From positions 43,602,496 to 43,666,495 of the forward strand of contig OX352774.1 of assembly GCA_947095535.1 (NCBI GenBank): DNA of 64,000 nucleotides, read 5' to 3'. Origin of the DNA: Poecilobothrus nobilitatus. Lineage: Eukaryota > Arthropoda > Insecta > Diptera > Dolichopodidae. Of the stretch, positions 34,328 through 45,026 are shown piece by piece; positions within the stretch are counted from its first letter, which is position 1; each line of letters opens with the position of its first letter. The notes below the pieces were generated by a model. That model did not search any database, was not told the origin of the DNA, and saw nothing but the letters and a program-made list of their open reading frames with translations. The position numbers were made by a program, and so were the translations under genes.

Positions 34328-35584
34328 GGCGCCAGTTATAGCTATCATTGAAATGCTTCCGGAAAACACGTTTCATTGAAAACTTAAGGCCAAATTATAA
34401 TGACGCGTTGTTAAATCTCCACGCGTGCGGCGCGATGACATTTAAAGTAGAATACACAAGTTTAAATGGCTCAAGTTATAATGATGTAGCAACGTTGTAG
34501 CAACGCGTCACGCTCTTCTAAAATAGAAAATTGTTCTAAACTTAAACTTGCGCGCGTTGTGAATGAAAAACAAGAACAACAATCAAATTTCAAAATCAAA
34601 AGAAAAGCCAAGAGTGAACACAATATAAAAATTAGTGAAAAAAAAAATTATTAAAATAAAATGGATCATTTGGAGGAAAAATTCATCATTTTGATTGAAT
34701 TTTTGAATTTTTTTTTTAACATTACAAAATTCAAATATTTCAGTTTACGAATTGTTTATGTTATTATAAAATGTCAAACGTGTAGTGTCGCGTGATTTAA
34801 CTTGAAGAGAATTTTATGTAGCAATGAAACAAGCGTAGAATTGACGCGTCATTATAATTTGGCTTTTATACTTTTTTCCGTATAGGCGATTATAGCAATC
34901 AGAGAAAACTGTCAGTTAAATTAGCTGACAAATGCCAAATAACAAAATGAAGGCAAAAAGAGGCAAAATAAAAATAAATGTAATTTAAATTTAAATTGTT
35001 GTTAGCGTCATTTCGATGTTTGGAAAATAAAGTTTTATTATTTTAATTTATTTAATTATTATTGGTAGAAAATGGTACTAATAAAGAATAAAAAAGATTG
35101 TTTTATTTAATGACATTGGCTGAATTGAGAATAAAAAAGTAAAAATTTTCTAGAATTAATTTTTTTTTTATTTTTTTTGAAATTTACATTTTAAAACTAA
35201 ACTTAAACAAAATAATAAAAAAACCAATTTTAAGTCTAAACTCATAAAATACAAAATCATAATGAAATATATCAAGAATTGCATCACAATTTTTTTTAAT
35301 GAAATGGGAAGAAATGAAACATATGTCATTGGAACAATTTTGTTTCATTAGCAAAATTACTGATCAGTTGTTCAGGAAAATAATTACCAATCCGGAAAAT
35401 CATAAAATTGATTTTTTTTTTTAAATATTTAACTTAAAATTTAAAAATTTGTAGCAAAATTTATTCTTTAGAAATTATTTAATCATTAAATTAACACTTT
35501 TGTTAAATTTTATATGTATTTGCTGCAAAAAAATTGAAAATAAACATTTTCCGGATGCATTTCAATGCTAGCTATAACTGGCGC
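34328..35584. mobile_element. MITE family C, copy C1 (1257 bp, contains MITE D)
   Basis: The terminal inverted repeats are about 40 bp. The left end begins GGCGCCAGTTATAGCTATCA and the right end, reverse-complemented, begins GCGCCAGTTATAGCTAGCAT. TAA lies outside both ends (34325-34327 and 35585-35587). The interior is noncoding and is shared with copy C2 at 47936 (TTTCCGTATAGGCGATTA, TTATTGGTAGAAAATGGTAC). A second MITE (D) is nested inside. The TAA duplication suggests a Harbinger-type mover. Confidence 0.8.
34387..34865. mobile_element. MITE D (479 bp), inserted in C1, TTA duplication
   Basis: The ends are AGGCCAAATTATAATGACGC (left) and AAGCCAAATTATAATGACGC (right, reverse-complemented), with TTA on both sides (34384-34386 and 34866-34868). 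The paralogous element C2 lacks this insert and reads GAAAACTTATACTTTTTTCC across the site (47986 onward), with a single TTA at 47992-47994. The empty site confirms both boundaries and the 3-bp target duplication. Confidence 0.9.
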
Positions 35585-35688
35585 TAATATATAAAGTTGG
35601 CGCTAATATACACACATATAAAGTTGCAACAGTAAAATACAACTTAATTAAACGCGAGAGTTTTGCAGCACATTTTATATACAACATT

Positions 35689-36109
35689 GGTCGCGTTCAG
35701 TAGCATCTAGCGCTAGAAAAAAACTGCAGCGCCCGATAAAATTTTCTACTGAACGATTTTTTTATCTAGCGCTACATGAATTTTCCAGCACGAAAATTTT
35801 ACGCTAAATTATGTAGCGACTTCTTATTGACGTTTATGTCTTCACATTTAACGTCAAAAATTTTTGTTTACAAAATCTTGTGAGAATTTTTGGATTTCAA
35901 GCATTTTTTTTACAAATTGATAAATTAAGAGATCAAAAATATGAAATTTAAAAAAGAAAAATACGATTTAAATAAAATAAAAATATACAAAATGTCCCAC
36001 AAAATTAAATGTGATTTAATTTTGCTGCAAATCGTTCAGTACAAACATGCAGCGCTAAGTGCTACACCGCTGCAATTCATTATAGTGCTAGTTTCTCCTG
36101 AACGCGACA
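35689..36109 (+). mobile_element. MITE family H, copy H1 (421 bp)
   Basis: The ends GGTCGCGTTCAGTAGCATCT and (right, reverse complement) TGTCGCGTTCAGGAGAAACT form a short TIR. Many copies of the GCGCTA or TAGCGCT motif lie near both ends. ATT flanks both sides (35686-35688 and 36110-36112). H2 at 46500-46915 is the same element in the opposite orientation. A matching open frame in both copies follows the repeat and shows no coding signature. Confidence 0.8.
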
Positions 36110-36139
36110 ATTGCATACAGAACATCTTACATAATACAT

Positions 36140-36290
36140 AGAATTGCACAGATGGAAAGGTAGATGTAGTCGTTTCTTTTCTTATGTATTTTTTTCCTAT
36201 TTTTAAGGTATTGTATTTTGTTAAAAAAATCCATATGGATAAATATGTAAACATTTCATTCACTCTGTTTATATTTATGAAAATAATATA
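36140..36290. repeat. Family B fragment
   Basis: The stretch from GTAGTCGTTTCTTTTCTTAT to TTCACTCTGTTTATATTTAT matches one end of the family B MITEs (55579-56045). Only about 150 bp is present and it is more diverged than B1-B3. Confidence 0.55.
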
Positions 36291-36309
36291 CAATTGTGAT
36301 TTCTCTCAT

Positions 36310-36445
36310 CTACTGCTACTTTCAGTAAAATAAAAGTCGACATTCATTTAAAATTTTTAAAAATTCAATTCTGTTATAAATTTTTATATTAAAATTTATT
36401 TTTACCAATTTTATCTAAAATATTTGAAAATCCTTTGGTGTTTTC
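36310..36445. repeat. Dispersed repeat, copy 2 (partner at 1774-1900)
   Basis: CTGCTACTTTCAGTAAAATA and the AT-rich sequence after it are shared with the region beside the Harbinger relic at the left end of the window. It is noncoding. Confidence 0.55.
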
Positions 36446-36561
36446 TGAACAACAGTCAACAATCAACATTGGTCCATATTGGTCAACATTCTATACTGGT
36501 AACTGGATGACTGACTGAAAGTGTGAACTGTGAATTGTGAACCAACTGGAAAAATTGTGAA

Positions 36562-37262
36562 CAGTGTTGCGATATTTGCTCGAATAAATTATGCTAGAAT
36601 AAGCAAAACACAATGCCATTTTATGGCAGATATGAAAAGATTCGTAGTTAAGAAAAGGAGTGTTTTTGATATATTTATCATATCATATAATATGTACATA
36701 TGTATGAATTAAACCATATTAGACTTCACATATCTTTTAATTCAATTATAATATAAAATAATGCACAAAATATTACACATTAATAAAAAATAAATTAACA
36801 AAACAAATTCAATATTTTTACTTTACATAAAATAAATTAACAAAATGAAAAAAACGTTAAAAACAATAAATAAACTTAATAGAAATATAAATAAATGATT
36901 TTTAGTACTTTAAAGATTTAATAAATTATTAATGAGTTTTATTAAAAATTCGAATCTAAAATATAAAGATCTTACTAATCTTCCTCATTTACACTTGAAA
37001 ATAAATTCATATTTTTATATTTTTCCGAAGATCCTATCTTTTTCAGAATACTTTCAATTAATGCAACTGACTGACAGGCGACTGCTGAGTTTTTATTTTT
37101 AAATAAAGCGAAATATTCGGTACTAAATTTAAACACAATTACGTCGAAACAAAATACGCTCGTATAATTTTCGCACAAATTTCTGAATGAAATTACTTTC
37201 ATCAAGATCTATTATGCCAAATTGCATTAAATTGCATTAAAAATGCCAATATCGCAACACTG
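36562..37262. mobile_element. TIR element (701 bp) with a small open frame
   Basis: The left end CAGTGTTGCGATATTTGC and the right end (reverse complement CAGTGTTGCGATATTGGC) are inverted with one mismatch over 18 bp. CAGTG ends occur in hAT and CMC elements, but no target duplication is evident. The only frame of note is on the minus strand at 37205-36975 (76 codons, beginning MMKVISFRNLCENYTS). I do not recognise it. It could be a remnant of the element's transposase or an unrelated gene piece. Confidence 0.5.
36975..37205 (-). other. Unrecognised 76-codon frame in the TIR element
   Basis: The protein is of average composition (Cys, Val, Phe, Lys, Ser) rather than the low-complexity Lys/Ile/Asn seen in chance frames here, and it ends in acidic residues (VNEED). 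I see no domain motif, no signal peptide and no splice context that completes it. Whether it is coding is undecided. Confidence 0.25.
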
Positions 37263-37914
37263 ATATTTACTATCTTCAATTCACCAAATAAAAAGTAAAG
37301 AGTGATAAAGAGCTATATCATTTTTTAAATTTTTTTTTTGATTCATGAATCATGACACCGTTTTTAATGATGAACAATAAATTGTAATATACAAATTATT
37401 CATAACAGCATTTAACACCAATTTTTAGGTTTAACGCCTCCTAAAAAGTAGAAAATAAAGAGCATCTAGGACTGTTATAATATAAAAGTAAATGGCTGCA
37501 AGAAGGTTAACAGAACTCTGGGAAATTTGGCGTTCGTGGTTCTTTCTTGTGCTTTTACATCGTTCATAATGGAGAAAATTCTTTCGTTTTTGATATTTTT
37601 ATTGTTTCAAAACATTTGACAGGTTTATTATTGCCAAAAAGTTAAAAAAATTTTTTTTTTAGAAAAAATAATTTTTGTACTAATAGTGCACAAATATAAG
37701 CAAGAGTGCAACAGTGCTACATTTATTGTTTAACTTAGGTTTAGTAGAGTTCTTAAAACTATTATTTTTATTTAACTTAATGTACCTGTTTCTCCAGCCA
37801 CTTAAAGTTGTGTTATTATCAATTTAGAAGGTATCATTATTGTGCGCAAAGAAAAGCGAATCGTACTTAAGTGAAATAGATATCTTGAAACACACGTATT
37901 TGAATTTTTTTTCT
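37263..37914. other. Noncoding stretch
   Basis: No gene or clear repeat is seen. The stretch is AT-rich with T runs at 37327-37339 and 37650-37660. Confidence 0.4.
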
Positions 37915-38630
37915 TTTTACTCTGTCGTTTCGGAACTATTTTTTTCACTTATGATGGGAACTGGAGAATAGATTTTTTCTATACGCTGCTGTGTACTTCC
38001 AAATGGTACTCCTTTTAACATGTAAACCGCACTTTCACTATCTTTAATTCCACCGTTCAACTTGCAATTTTTTGTATGATATTTACGGTTCTTAATTTCA
38101 GAAGTGGACGTTTCATTACTTTGTTTTAAATCGCCGGCTTTTAGCTCGTCATGTATAGATGGGAAATGGACTGGAAGATAAGGTCTGACTAATTTTATTT
38201 TCTAAGGAAACAAACATTTATTTCCATTTACTGTACATGTTATCAATTTTGTTAATTCCATTACGAAGTTCGGTTGACACAGAAACCATGGTGTCTTGTA
38301 ATGGTATAACCAAAGTAGGTACATAAAACTCCGCAAAATTAGTTGGCATGTCATTATAAACTTTATAAAGATCTTGCACTTTCCTTGTTAATTATTTTGA
38401 TTTTTTTTGTATAACTTCCAACGAATTATTTACGTCCGACATTGCATTTAAAAATTTGTTATTTAATTTATCCAATTTATGATTTAAAGTTTTGATAATC
38501 GAGGGACTACTAAAACACTCTGATGGATTAGTTATGTTTTTACTTATACATATCTTATTTGAGAGGTTGTCTATGTTCTTCTAGGTCTCCAATAAATTTT
38601 CATTATTGAGTTGAATCACTCCATGTAATC
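37915..38630 (-). pseudogene. Decayed open frame of unknown family
   Basis: The minus strand reads as protein over about 230 codons with only three in-frame stops (near 38590, 38390 and 38210) and one frame change (near 38150). The composition is normal for a protein. The N-terminal part looks like a coiled coil (KTLNHKLDKLNNKFLNAM, then IQKKSK). The C-terminal part includes GGIKDSESAVYMLKGVPF. I do not recognise the family. It could be an ORF1-type protein of a retroelement, a second protein of the THAP transposon next door, or a dead host gene. SINE copy 2 abuts its upstream end at 38631, so it was probably cut by that insertion. Confidence 0.45.
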
Positions 38631-38790
38631 CAGCAAATGGTGTAGTGGTTAAGACACCGGCCTTTCATACGAAAGGTTTGAGTTTCAAACACTAGCTGGT
38701 TTAAATAGATTAATAAAAAAAAAAATATACATTTTTCTTATAATATATTATTAGTAGAATATAATTAAATTAAAAATAAGTATATATGAG
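38631..38790 (+). mobile_element. tRNA-derived SINE, copy 2
   Basis: The head has a good box A (TGGTGTAGTGGTTAAG) and the same anticodon arm as copy 1 (GGCCTTTCATACGAAAGG). Its B box is degraded (GAGTTTCAAACAC). The AT-rich tail (TTTTTCTTATAATATATTAT, then AATAAGTATATATG) is shared with copy 1. Two copies with the same head and tail in different contexts define a SINE family rather than a tRNA gene. Confidence 0.8.
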
Positions 38791-39239
38791 CTATTGATGG
38801 AATTGAATTCTAACTGCTCCGATACATGCTACATAGAATTTCCTATTGCAAAAGCCTTTATACATTAACCTCTTTGAAGAGTTATCCATCGCTGTGCAGT
38901 TAACTATGTCACATTTAAAATAGATGTTTGTTGCAGTTTTTGTTATTTTTATTTTTTGAATTTTTTTTGAATCGAAAAACAAAAGTAATGTTGAGTACTA
39001 TTTACAACCCGATTATTCTAATTATTTTATCGTAATTTAAAACTATAGTTCTGATAACCGAAATAAATAAAATAAATAAAAATAAATAAAAAAGAAAATA
39101 CCGAATTGACTAATTATAAAGTGACTAATTATGAGTTTAAATTAATTCAGTAAATTGCTTGAATTAAATAACTAAAACAGACGCGTCTGTACTGATTAAC
39201 GGAAAATAAGAATTTTTCTGTCAAATAAAAAAGTCTTAT

Positions 39240-40518
39240 CATTTCAATGTCAGTTTCCATCAACTCATTTCCAATTAAAAATCCTTTATCTACCATTACA
39301 GTATCTCCTGAAAAGTGCAAAATAGTTTATAATTTTTACACAATAATTAAATGGCATTGTAAAAAGAAAATTTTACCTGTTTTCAATTTTGTGAACAAAT
39401 TTGTTAAAATAAAAATTGCTTTATCTGAATTTCTTCCACATGCCGCTGGAATAAAATTTATCATACCAGAATGCGTCACATCAAAAAGAATTTTTACAGT
39501 ATAGCAAGAACATTTTGATGTTTTAGTTGCCGTACAATCTAACACTGTCATAACATTTTTAAAAAGTTCAAAGGATTTAGATACATTTTTCTGATTTTCC
39601 TCTCTGGATTGCAAATATATAAGGTCTTTTTTGTTGTAGCTAACTCAATTGTTTCACAAAAATATTTTTTACAAAAATGGCTTGAAATTATAAAATCTAT
39701 TGCGACTTCTTCAAAAGAATTCCATTTTAATTTATGCATTGTCAGCAAAATTTGATCTCTGGTACTCATTGAGTTGCTAAATTTCAACATGTCAAAACTT
39801 TTGACCATGCCATTCAAAATTTTCGAAGATTATATACCAGTTTTTATAAACAATTGTCGTTTGGTATCCCAAGTTGAGGTAATATAGATAAATATAAGAG
39901 AGTTGATTTGTATCTGCACACTATTTATTTCCATTTCTGTTTATGTTGAAGTTAAAGTTTATGTTCCATTTCTGTTGTTGAAGCTAAAACTTTTTGTTTT
40001 CTTTCAGGGTGCTCAAATGTATTTGAAACAAACTGAAATTAATCTTTTATTAACACTTGAAATATTATTATTAAATATGATTTATATACCTTTTTTAATT
40101 TTCATTTCCACATTCGATAAGAATTGAATCATTTTTAATGTTTGTTGTTGTAGAAGCACAGCTGCATACATATGTTCTTTTTGTATTGCAAATTTTAAGC
40201 TTTCTGATTTAATTTCTTGAATACTGCTTTCAAGCGATATGTGTTACACTTCAACTTCTGAAAAATTCGAAGGATTCGTTTTATAAGTCAGGTATAAAGT
40301 TGGAACTGCTTTATTTGATAGGAATTTTCTGCTAAGTTCTGCATTTTTTTGCGCCTTATAATAAATATATTTCTTTTCAAAATGTCATGCTTTATTTATA
40401 AATTCTAGATCTACTGATTTATTTTTATTTCTTTTGGAAATGTAAAAAAACTTGCCCCGCCACCTTTTGTAGACGTGCAATGATGAACTGCGCATCGAAA
40501 TCTATTTAATTCACTCAT
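39240..40518 (-). pseudogene. THAP-domain DDE_Tnp_4 transposase relic
   Basis: The minus strand begins at an ATG (40518) with a THAP zinc finger: CAVHHCTSTKGGGASFFTFP (from about 40494), then after a stop HFEKKYIYY and the AVPTLYL box that closes THAP domains. Next is a helix-turn-helix of the HTH_Tnp_4 type (STRDQILLTMHKLKWNSFEE, about 39777-39718). The DDE_Tnp_4 core follows: NVMTVLDCTATKTSK (first Asp, about 39558), FIPAACGRNSDKA (second Asp, about 39445) and GDTVMVDKGFLIGN (third acidic motif, about 39300). Stops and frame changes separate the blocks, so it is dead. THAP plus DDE_Tnp_4 is known from IS4EU/ISL2EU-type eukaryotic transposons. Terminal repeats were not located. Confidence 0.8.
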
Positions 40519-41234
40519 TTATGTATTTATGTACCACTCTATTATGTATTTAAAACGAAACTGTAAAAAATAATAAAAAATGATACTCTCATTAACTTAC
40601 TTTTAAGTATTTTTTGCATTCATTTTATATTTAACTGCGTTTAATATTTTAGTTTATTAAAATTTTTACCTCTTAATTCTTATAATTGTTCAAGATCATA
40701 TATGTTTGTTATTGTTTTTTTTTTAAATTTTTCATTGTCATTTCAACTGTCAGTGGAAATTAGATAGTTTTTGCGACCAGGGGTTGCGCCGCCTTCTCAA
40801 AGTTTTCGATTATTAAGAAACTTTTATCAGAGCCCTGCAATAAAAGGACAAACATACATATTTCGATGAAGCTGATTACACGTTCAGTTTTTGGTGCTGA
40901 GTATGTACTAAAAAAGTAAAAAGTGATTATAACTGATAAGAATAACCAATTAAACACTGAAAAACGGCAGACTCTAAAAATGTTAAATGTCATGTCATTA
41001 GAAAGTGAAACATAATAAAAAATCTAACAGGTAAACAATAACATACATATTTTATTTATGAAAATTATTGTAGTGCTACTATACTTCACTGATAAAATAT
41101 ATTTACATTACATGGAACATTGGTTACGAAATTTGAAACAATTGGAATAACTAAATAAAAGATTATTTTTATTCTTTTCATTTCCTATACAACAATAAAT
41201 ATATGGATCTTATGATTCTTAAAACTGAAGAAGT
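40519..41234. other. Noncoding stretch
   Basis: No gene is seen. A minus-strand frame at 40993-40760 has a hydrophobic N-terminal half but no recognisable family, and I do not call it. Confidence 0.35.
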
Positions 41235-41815
41235 GAACGTGTAATTATCACATGTTTTGTTTGATCTCTTAAAATCGTATCTTCAAAATAGAGAAGTGAT
41301 TACTAGGATAAATAAATGCTACAGTAGCGCGTCAGTGCTTAAATATGATGTACCGCAGGGTTCCAACATGGGCCCTACTCTCTACCTGCTCTACATACAT
41401 AATTTCAAATACGCAGGTATGAAAGCTACGTATAACATCTTTGCGGACGACACTTGTCTCCTTTACAGCTGTAAAGGTAAAAATGAGATGGAGTACACAA
41501 TCAACAGAGATCTTACTAGATTCTCCCATTGGGCTGAAGGAAATAAGCTAACAATAAATGAAACTAAGACAAAAATAATGATTTTCCGTAACAAGAATAA
41601 AAATGTTATTAAACCCAAAATACTGTTAAAAAATATTGAGTTGGAACTAGTCACTACTGCTCCAATGGAAATACCATGTCGAGCATATTTGTAAATCACT
41701 CCATTGATTGGGGTGATAAGAAGGTCAAATATCCGTCTTGCGCCTGATACAGCTGGAATGTTGATAAATGCACACATTCTAACTCATATTAGATACAACA
41801 TAATTAACTGATCAT
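41235..41815 (+). pseudogene. LINE reverse transcriptase fragment
   Basis: The frame at 41257-41694 carries YLQNREVITRI, the PQGSNMGPTLYLLY block and the FADDTCLLY active site, followed by WAEGNKLTINETKTK: the palm of a non-LTR reverse transcriptase. After 41694 the homology continues in another frame (PLIGVIRRSNIRLAP, then ILTHIRYNIINW), the thumb region. An internal deletion or frame change has joined them. Both ends are missing. It differs from the LINE at 10209 in sequence (FADD against YADD), so it is a separate family. Confidence 0.8.
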
Positions 41816-41869
41816 CTTGCTCTGTCTAATATGCAGCTCAATAATAATATGCAGCTCACTTGCAGGGCA

Positions 41870-42632
41870 CCATAAATATATTAACTAATAGATGGGAAGT
41901 TACGTATAGTCGTTTCTTTTCTTATGAGTTTTCCTATCTTAAGGAATTCAGTCAAAAAAATACATATGCATTTTATAATATGTATACATTTCGTTCACTC
42001 AGCTGTTTAATTTATTAAAATAATGTAAAGCAGTTTTTCATAACCAGTTTCATTCAGAGATTTTAAATTTTTATATTATTTAATAATTGATATATTTTAT
42101 TTTTAAAATTAAAATTTAATTTAATTAAGGTTCTTCAAAATTTCAACTACTTGTAAAATAACAAAATAAGTGATAAAATTCTTTTAAAAATTAGAAATGA
42201 AATTATTTCACCTTTTAAGAACCTATTTCTGAGGAAACTAAAGCAAAACATACGCACGGTTCACTCAGCTGTTTCTTAAAATTGGCTGAAAATATTTTCT
42301 TAATTAATTTAAATATAACAATAAATAAATAAATAATGTAATGCGGTTTTTCATAACCAGTTTCATTCAGAGATTTTAAATTTTTATATTATTTAATAAT
42401 TGATATATTTTGTTTTTAAAATTAAAATTTAATTTAATTAAGGTAAAAAAAATTTCAAAATTTCAACTACTTCTAAAGTAACAAAATAAGTGATAAAATT
42501 CTTAAAAAAATTAGAAATGAATTTATTTCACCTTTTAGAAACCTATTAACTACGCACGGTTCACTTAGCTGTTTCTCAAAATTGGCTGAAAATATTTTCT
42601 TCACTGCCTATCTATTAGTTAATATATCTATG
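41870..42632. mobile_element. MITE family B, copy B3, with internal duplication
   Basis: This is the reverse orientation of B1. It begins CCATAAATATATTAACTAAT and ends TTAGTTAATATATCTATG. About 300 bp is duplicated inside: the run from TTTTTCATAACCAGTTTCAT to GGCTGAAAATATTTTCTT occurs first at about 42029-42300 and again at about 42346-42600. It is noncoding. Confidence 0.75.
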
Positions 42633-43051
42633 CATATTCCCATCCAAGTTTCTAAGTATTTAGTATAAATATATATGTATATAACACATATTTAATATTT
42701 TTATTTATTTATTCTTGTTATAATGTCCAATATTAATACATAGCTAATATCCAACATTTAACATTTTCTGTTTAATTTAATTTACTTAACAACTGTTTAA
42801 TTTACTTTTTTATTATTTAAAGTATAAAGTTATAGTTACATAATTATCTATATATTATCGATTCTATTATACAAATACAATCGATTTTAATATTAATTAT
42901 AGTTTGTTATTTTTTGGTTTCATGCTCAAGAAATGCATTATGGCAATGTTATGTTTGAATGTTACTATTTATTTGATAAAGCTGTCATTTCAGTTTGTTT
43001 GGTTTTTAAAGATTATTTTAGATAAAAATATTTTAAATAAAACAAATAATT
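42633..43051. other. Upstream region of ZAD-2
   Basis: No gene is seen. The stretch lies between MITE B3 and the ZAD-2 start codon and probably contains its promoter and 5' UTR. No TATA/Inr arrangement could be called with confidence in this AT-rich DNA. Confidence 0.35.
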
Positions 43052-45026
43052 ATGTTATGTAGATTGTGTTTGCAGAATTCCAATAATTGTTTTCATTTAT
43101 TTGAAGCAGAAGGAATAAGATTAAAGGCTGTATCAGTTATTATTAAACATTATGGGTTTGAGGTACATTATTAAATTCAATAGAATTTACTACATTATAT
43201 TTTATAACAAACTTCGCTAGAGTTTTGGAAAGTAAAAATTATAAGGTTTATTTTTGTATTTCAGCCAAAAGAAAGGGATGTTGAACCGCTTCAAATTTGT
43301 CGATCGTGTTGGTGTATTACAGACAATTTTCATAATTTATATAATTTAGTAGAAAAAACACAGAAAGAATTAAAAATTTCCGAATGGAATAATGATTTAG
43401 AATATAGCGACAAAACAGTAAACGAATTTGTAAGTACAGTTGGGTTAAAATCAGAAACCGAGTCCATTAATAGTGATAATGTGACAGATAATGATTTTCT
43501 AACAAATTCTGAATTTCTTCATGTTCCATTGAATGACGCTTATCAAAATCCAGTTAAATGTGAAATTCTAGAAGAAAATGATATAAAATTGAATGAAAGT
43601 GACTCCAAAATTGAAACTAAAACGGAGGAAAATAATTCTGAAGAAATTAAAAAAAGTTTAGTGACTCGATCAAAAATTAATTTTGAACGATCTAAAAACG
43701 ATTTAGCAAAATTTAATAAGGGGAAAAAGATTAGAAATTCTGAAAACCTTAAACAAAAAAAACGTGGAAGGCCATCTGCTGCTGAATTAAAAGAAAAAAA
43801 ATTACGATTTATTGATTCCGAATCTAAAAAAGAAAAAAGGCCTGCCAATGAAATAGTTTCTGATGAAGAAATTAACAAAATGAAGAAAATAATGTGTCAG
43901 ATTTGTATGATTGAAATACCAACATTTTTAAAATTAAAAAAACATTTTGTTAAAATTCATGATGAAGAAGGCTATGCAATTTGTTGCGATAAAAAGTTTT
44001 ATAAACGTTTCAAGTTTGTAAATCATTTGAAGATGCATGTAAATCCTAACGAATTTAAGTAAGTTTAAAACAATAAAAAAAGAAAACTTTAAAAATATTG
44101 TGTCTATGTAGATGCCCTCATTGCGATAGACAATTTAGTAATAAAAAGTATATTACACAACACATTGAAAATATGCACACGAAAATAGAGAAGGCCCGAA
44201 ACTTTAGTTGTGAAACTTGTAGTAAATCATTTGTTCAAAAAGAAGCTTTAGCTAGACATAAATTAACACACATCCCAGAAAGTGAAAGAATATATCATTG
44301 CGATCAGTGTCCGAAGAGGTATAATTTTAAAATAAGTAAATAAATAAATATAAAAATGGTTTTTAAGTTTCCCTACACAAGGTCTTTTGGGTACGCATAA
44401 GAAAACCGTTCATGAAGGACGTTATCGTGGCATTTGTGCTCTTTGTGGGAAAACATACCAAAATCCCCAAGATTTAAAGCGACATAGTTTAGAACATGAA
44501 GGCATAAGAGAACCAAAAGCTCAATGTAATGTGTGTGGTAACTGGTAATATTTTTCACTTTATTATTTAATAAATTATTTAAATTTTAAATTTTATGGGA
44601 TAAAAGGTTGGCTAATAAATATAAATTAAAAAGGCATAAAAAAACGTATCATGAAAACCAAAACACTGCGCAAAAATGTCCTACATGTGAAAAATCATTT
44701 CCAAATCCTGATGCGCTCAAAAGCCACATACGTTACACTCATAACGCTCAACCAAAATTCCAGTGCAATATATGTGAAAAATATTTTAAAAGACAACTAG
44801 TTTTAAAAGTAAGTTATTTAAAATTCAAATAAATTAACTATAAAAATAAATTTTGAAGGAACATATGGCAGTTCATTCTGGTCAACCATTGTATGCCTGC
44901 CCTCATTGTCCAAAAACTTTCACTCACAGTTCTAATATGCATCATCACAGAAAACGTGTTCATCCAAAAGAATTTGAAGAGACTCGTCAGTTACAAAAAA
45001 TTAAGAAAATTCCTGTAAATAGTTAA
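43052..45026 (+). CDS. ZAD-2: ZAD plus C2H2 zinc-finger transcription factor
   Basis: Six coding exons encode an intact 552-residue protein: 43052-43162, 43265-44058, 44112-44318, 44368-44544, 44607-44808 and 44859-45026. All splice sites are GT...AG and the exon sum is a multiple of three. The ZAD domain (MLCRLC; C49 and C52 in ICRSCW) is at the N-terminus. The acidic/basic linker includes an AT-hook core, RGRP, at about residues 204-207. Ten C2H2 fingers follow from about residue 245 (CQIC, CCDKK, CPHC, CETC, CDQC, CALC, CNVC, CPTC, CNIC, CPHC). Exon 2 is continuous where ZAD-1 has an intron, and exons 3-5 correspond to one exon of ZAD-1. The N-terminal two thirds resemble ZAD-3, while the last three fingers resemble ZAD-1. 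It should be a nuclear DNA-binding regulator; its targets are unknown. Confidence 0.93.

Noticed and set aside
35941..36141. Open frame conserved between H1 and H2 (KIKCxLILLQIVQYK)
   Set aside because: Conservation is that of the MITE itself; the frame runs into the terminal inverted repeat and has no coding signature.
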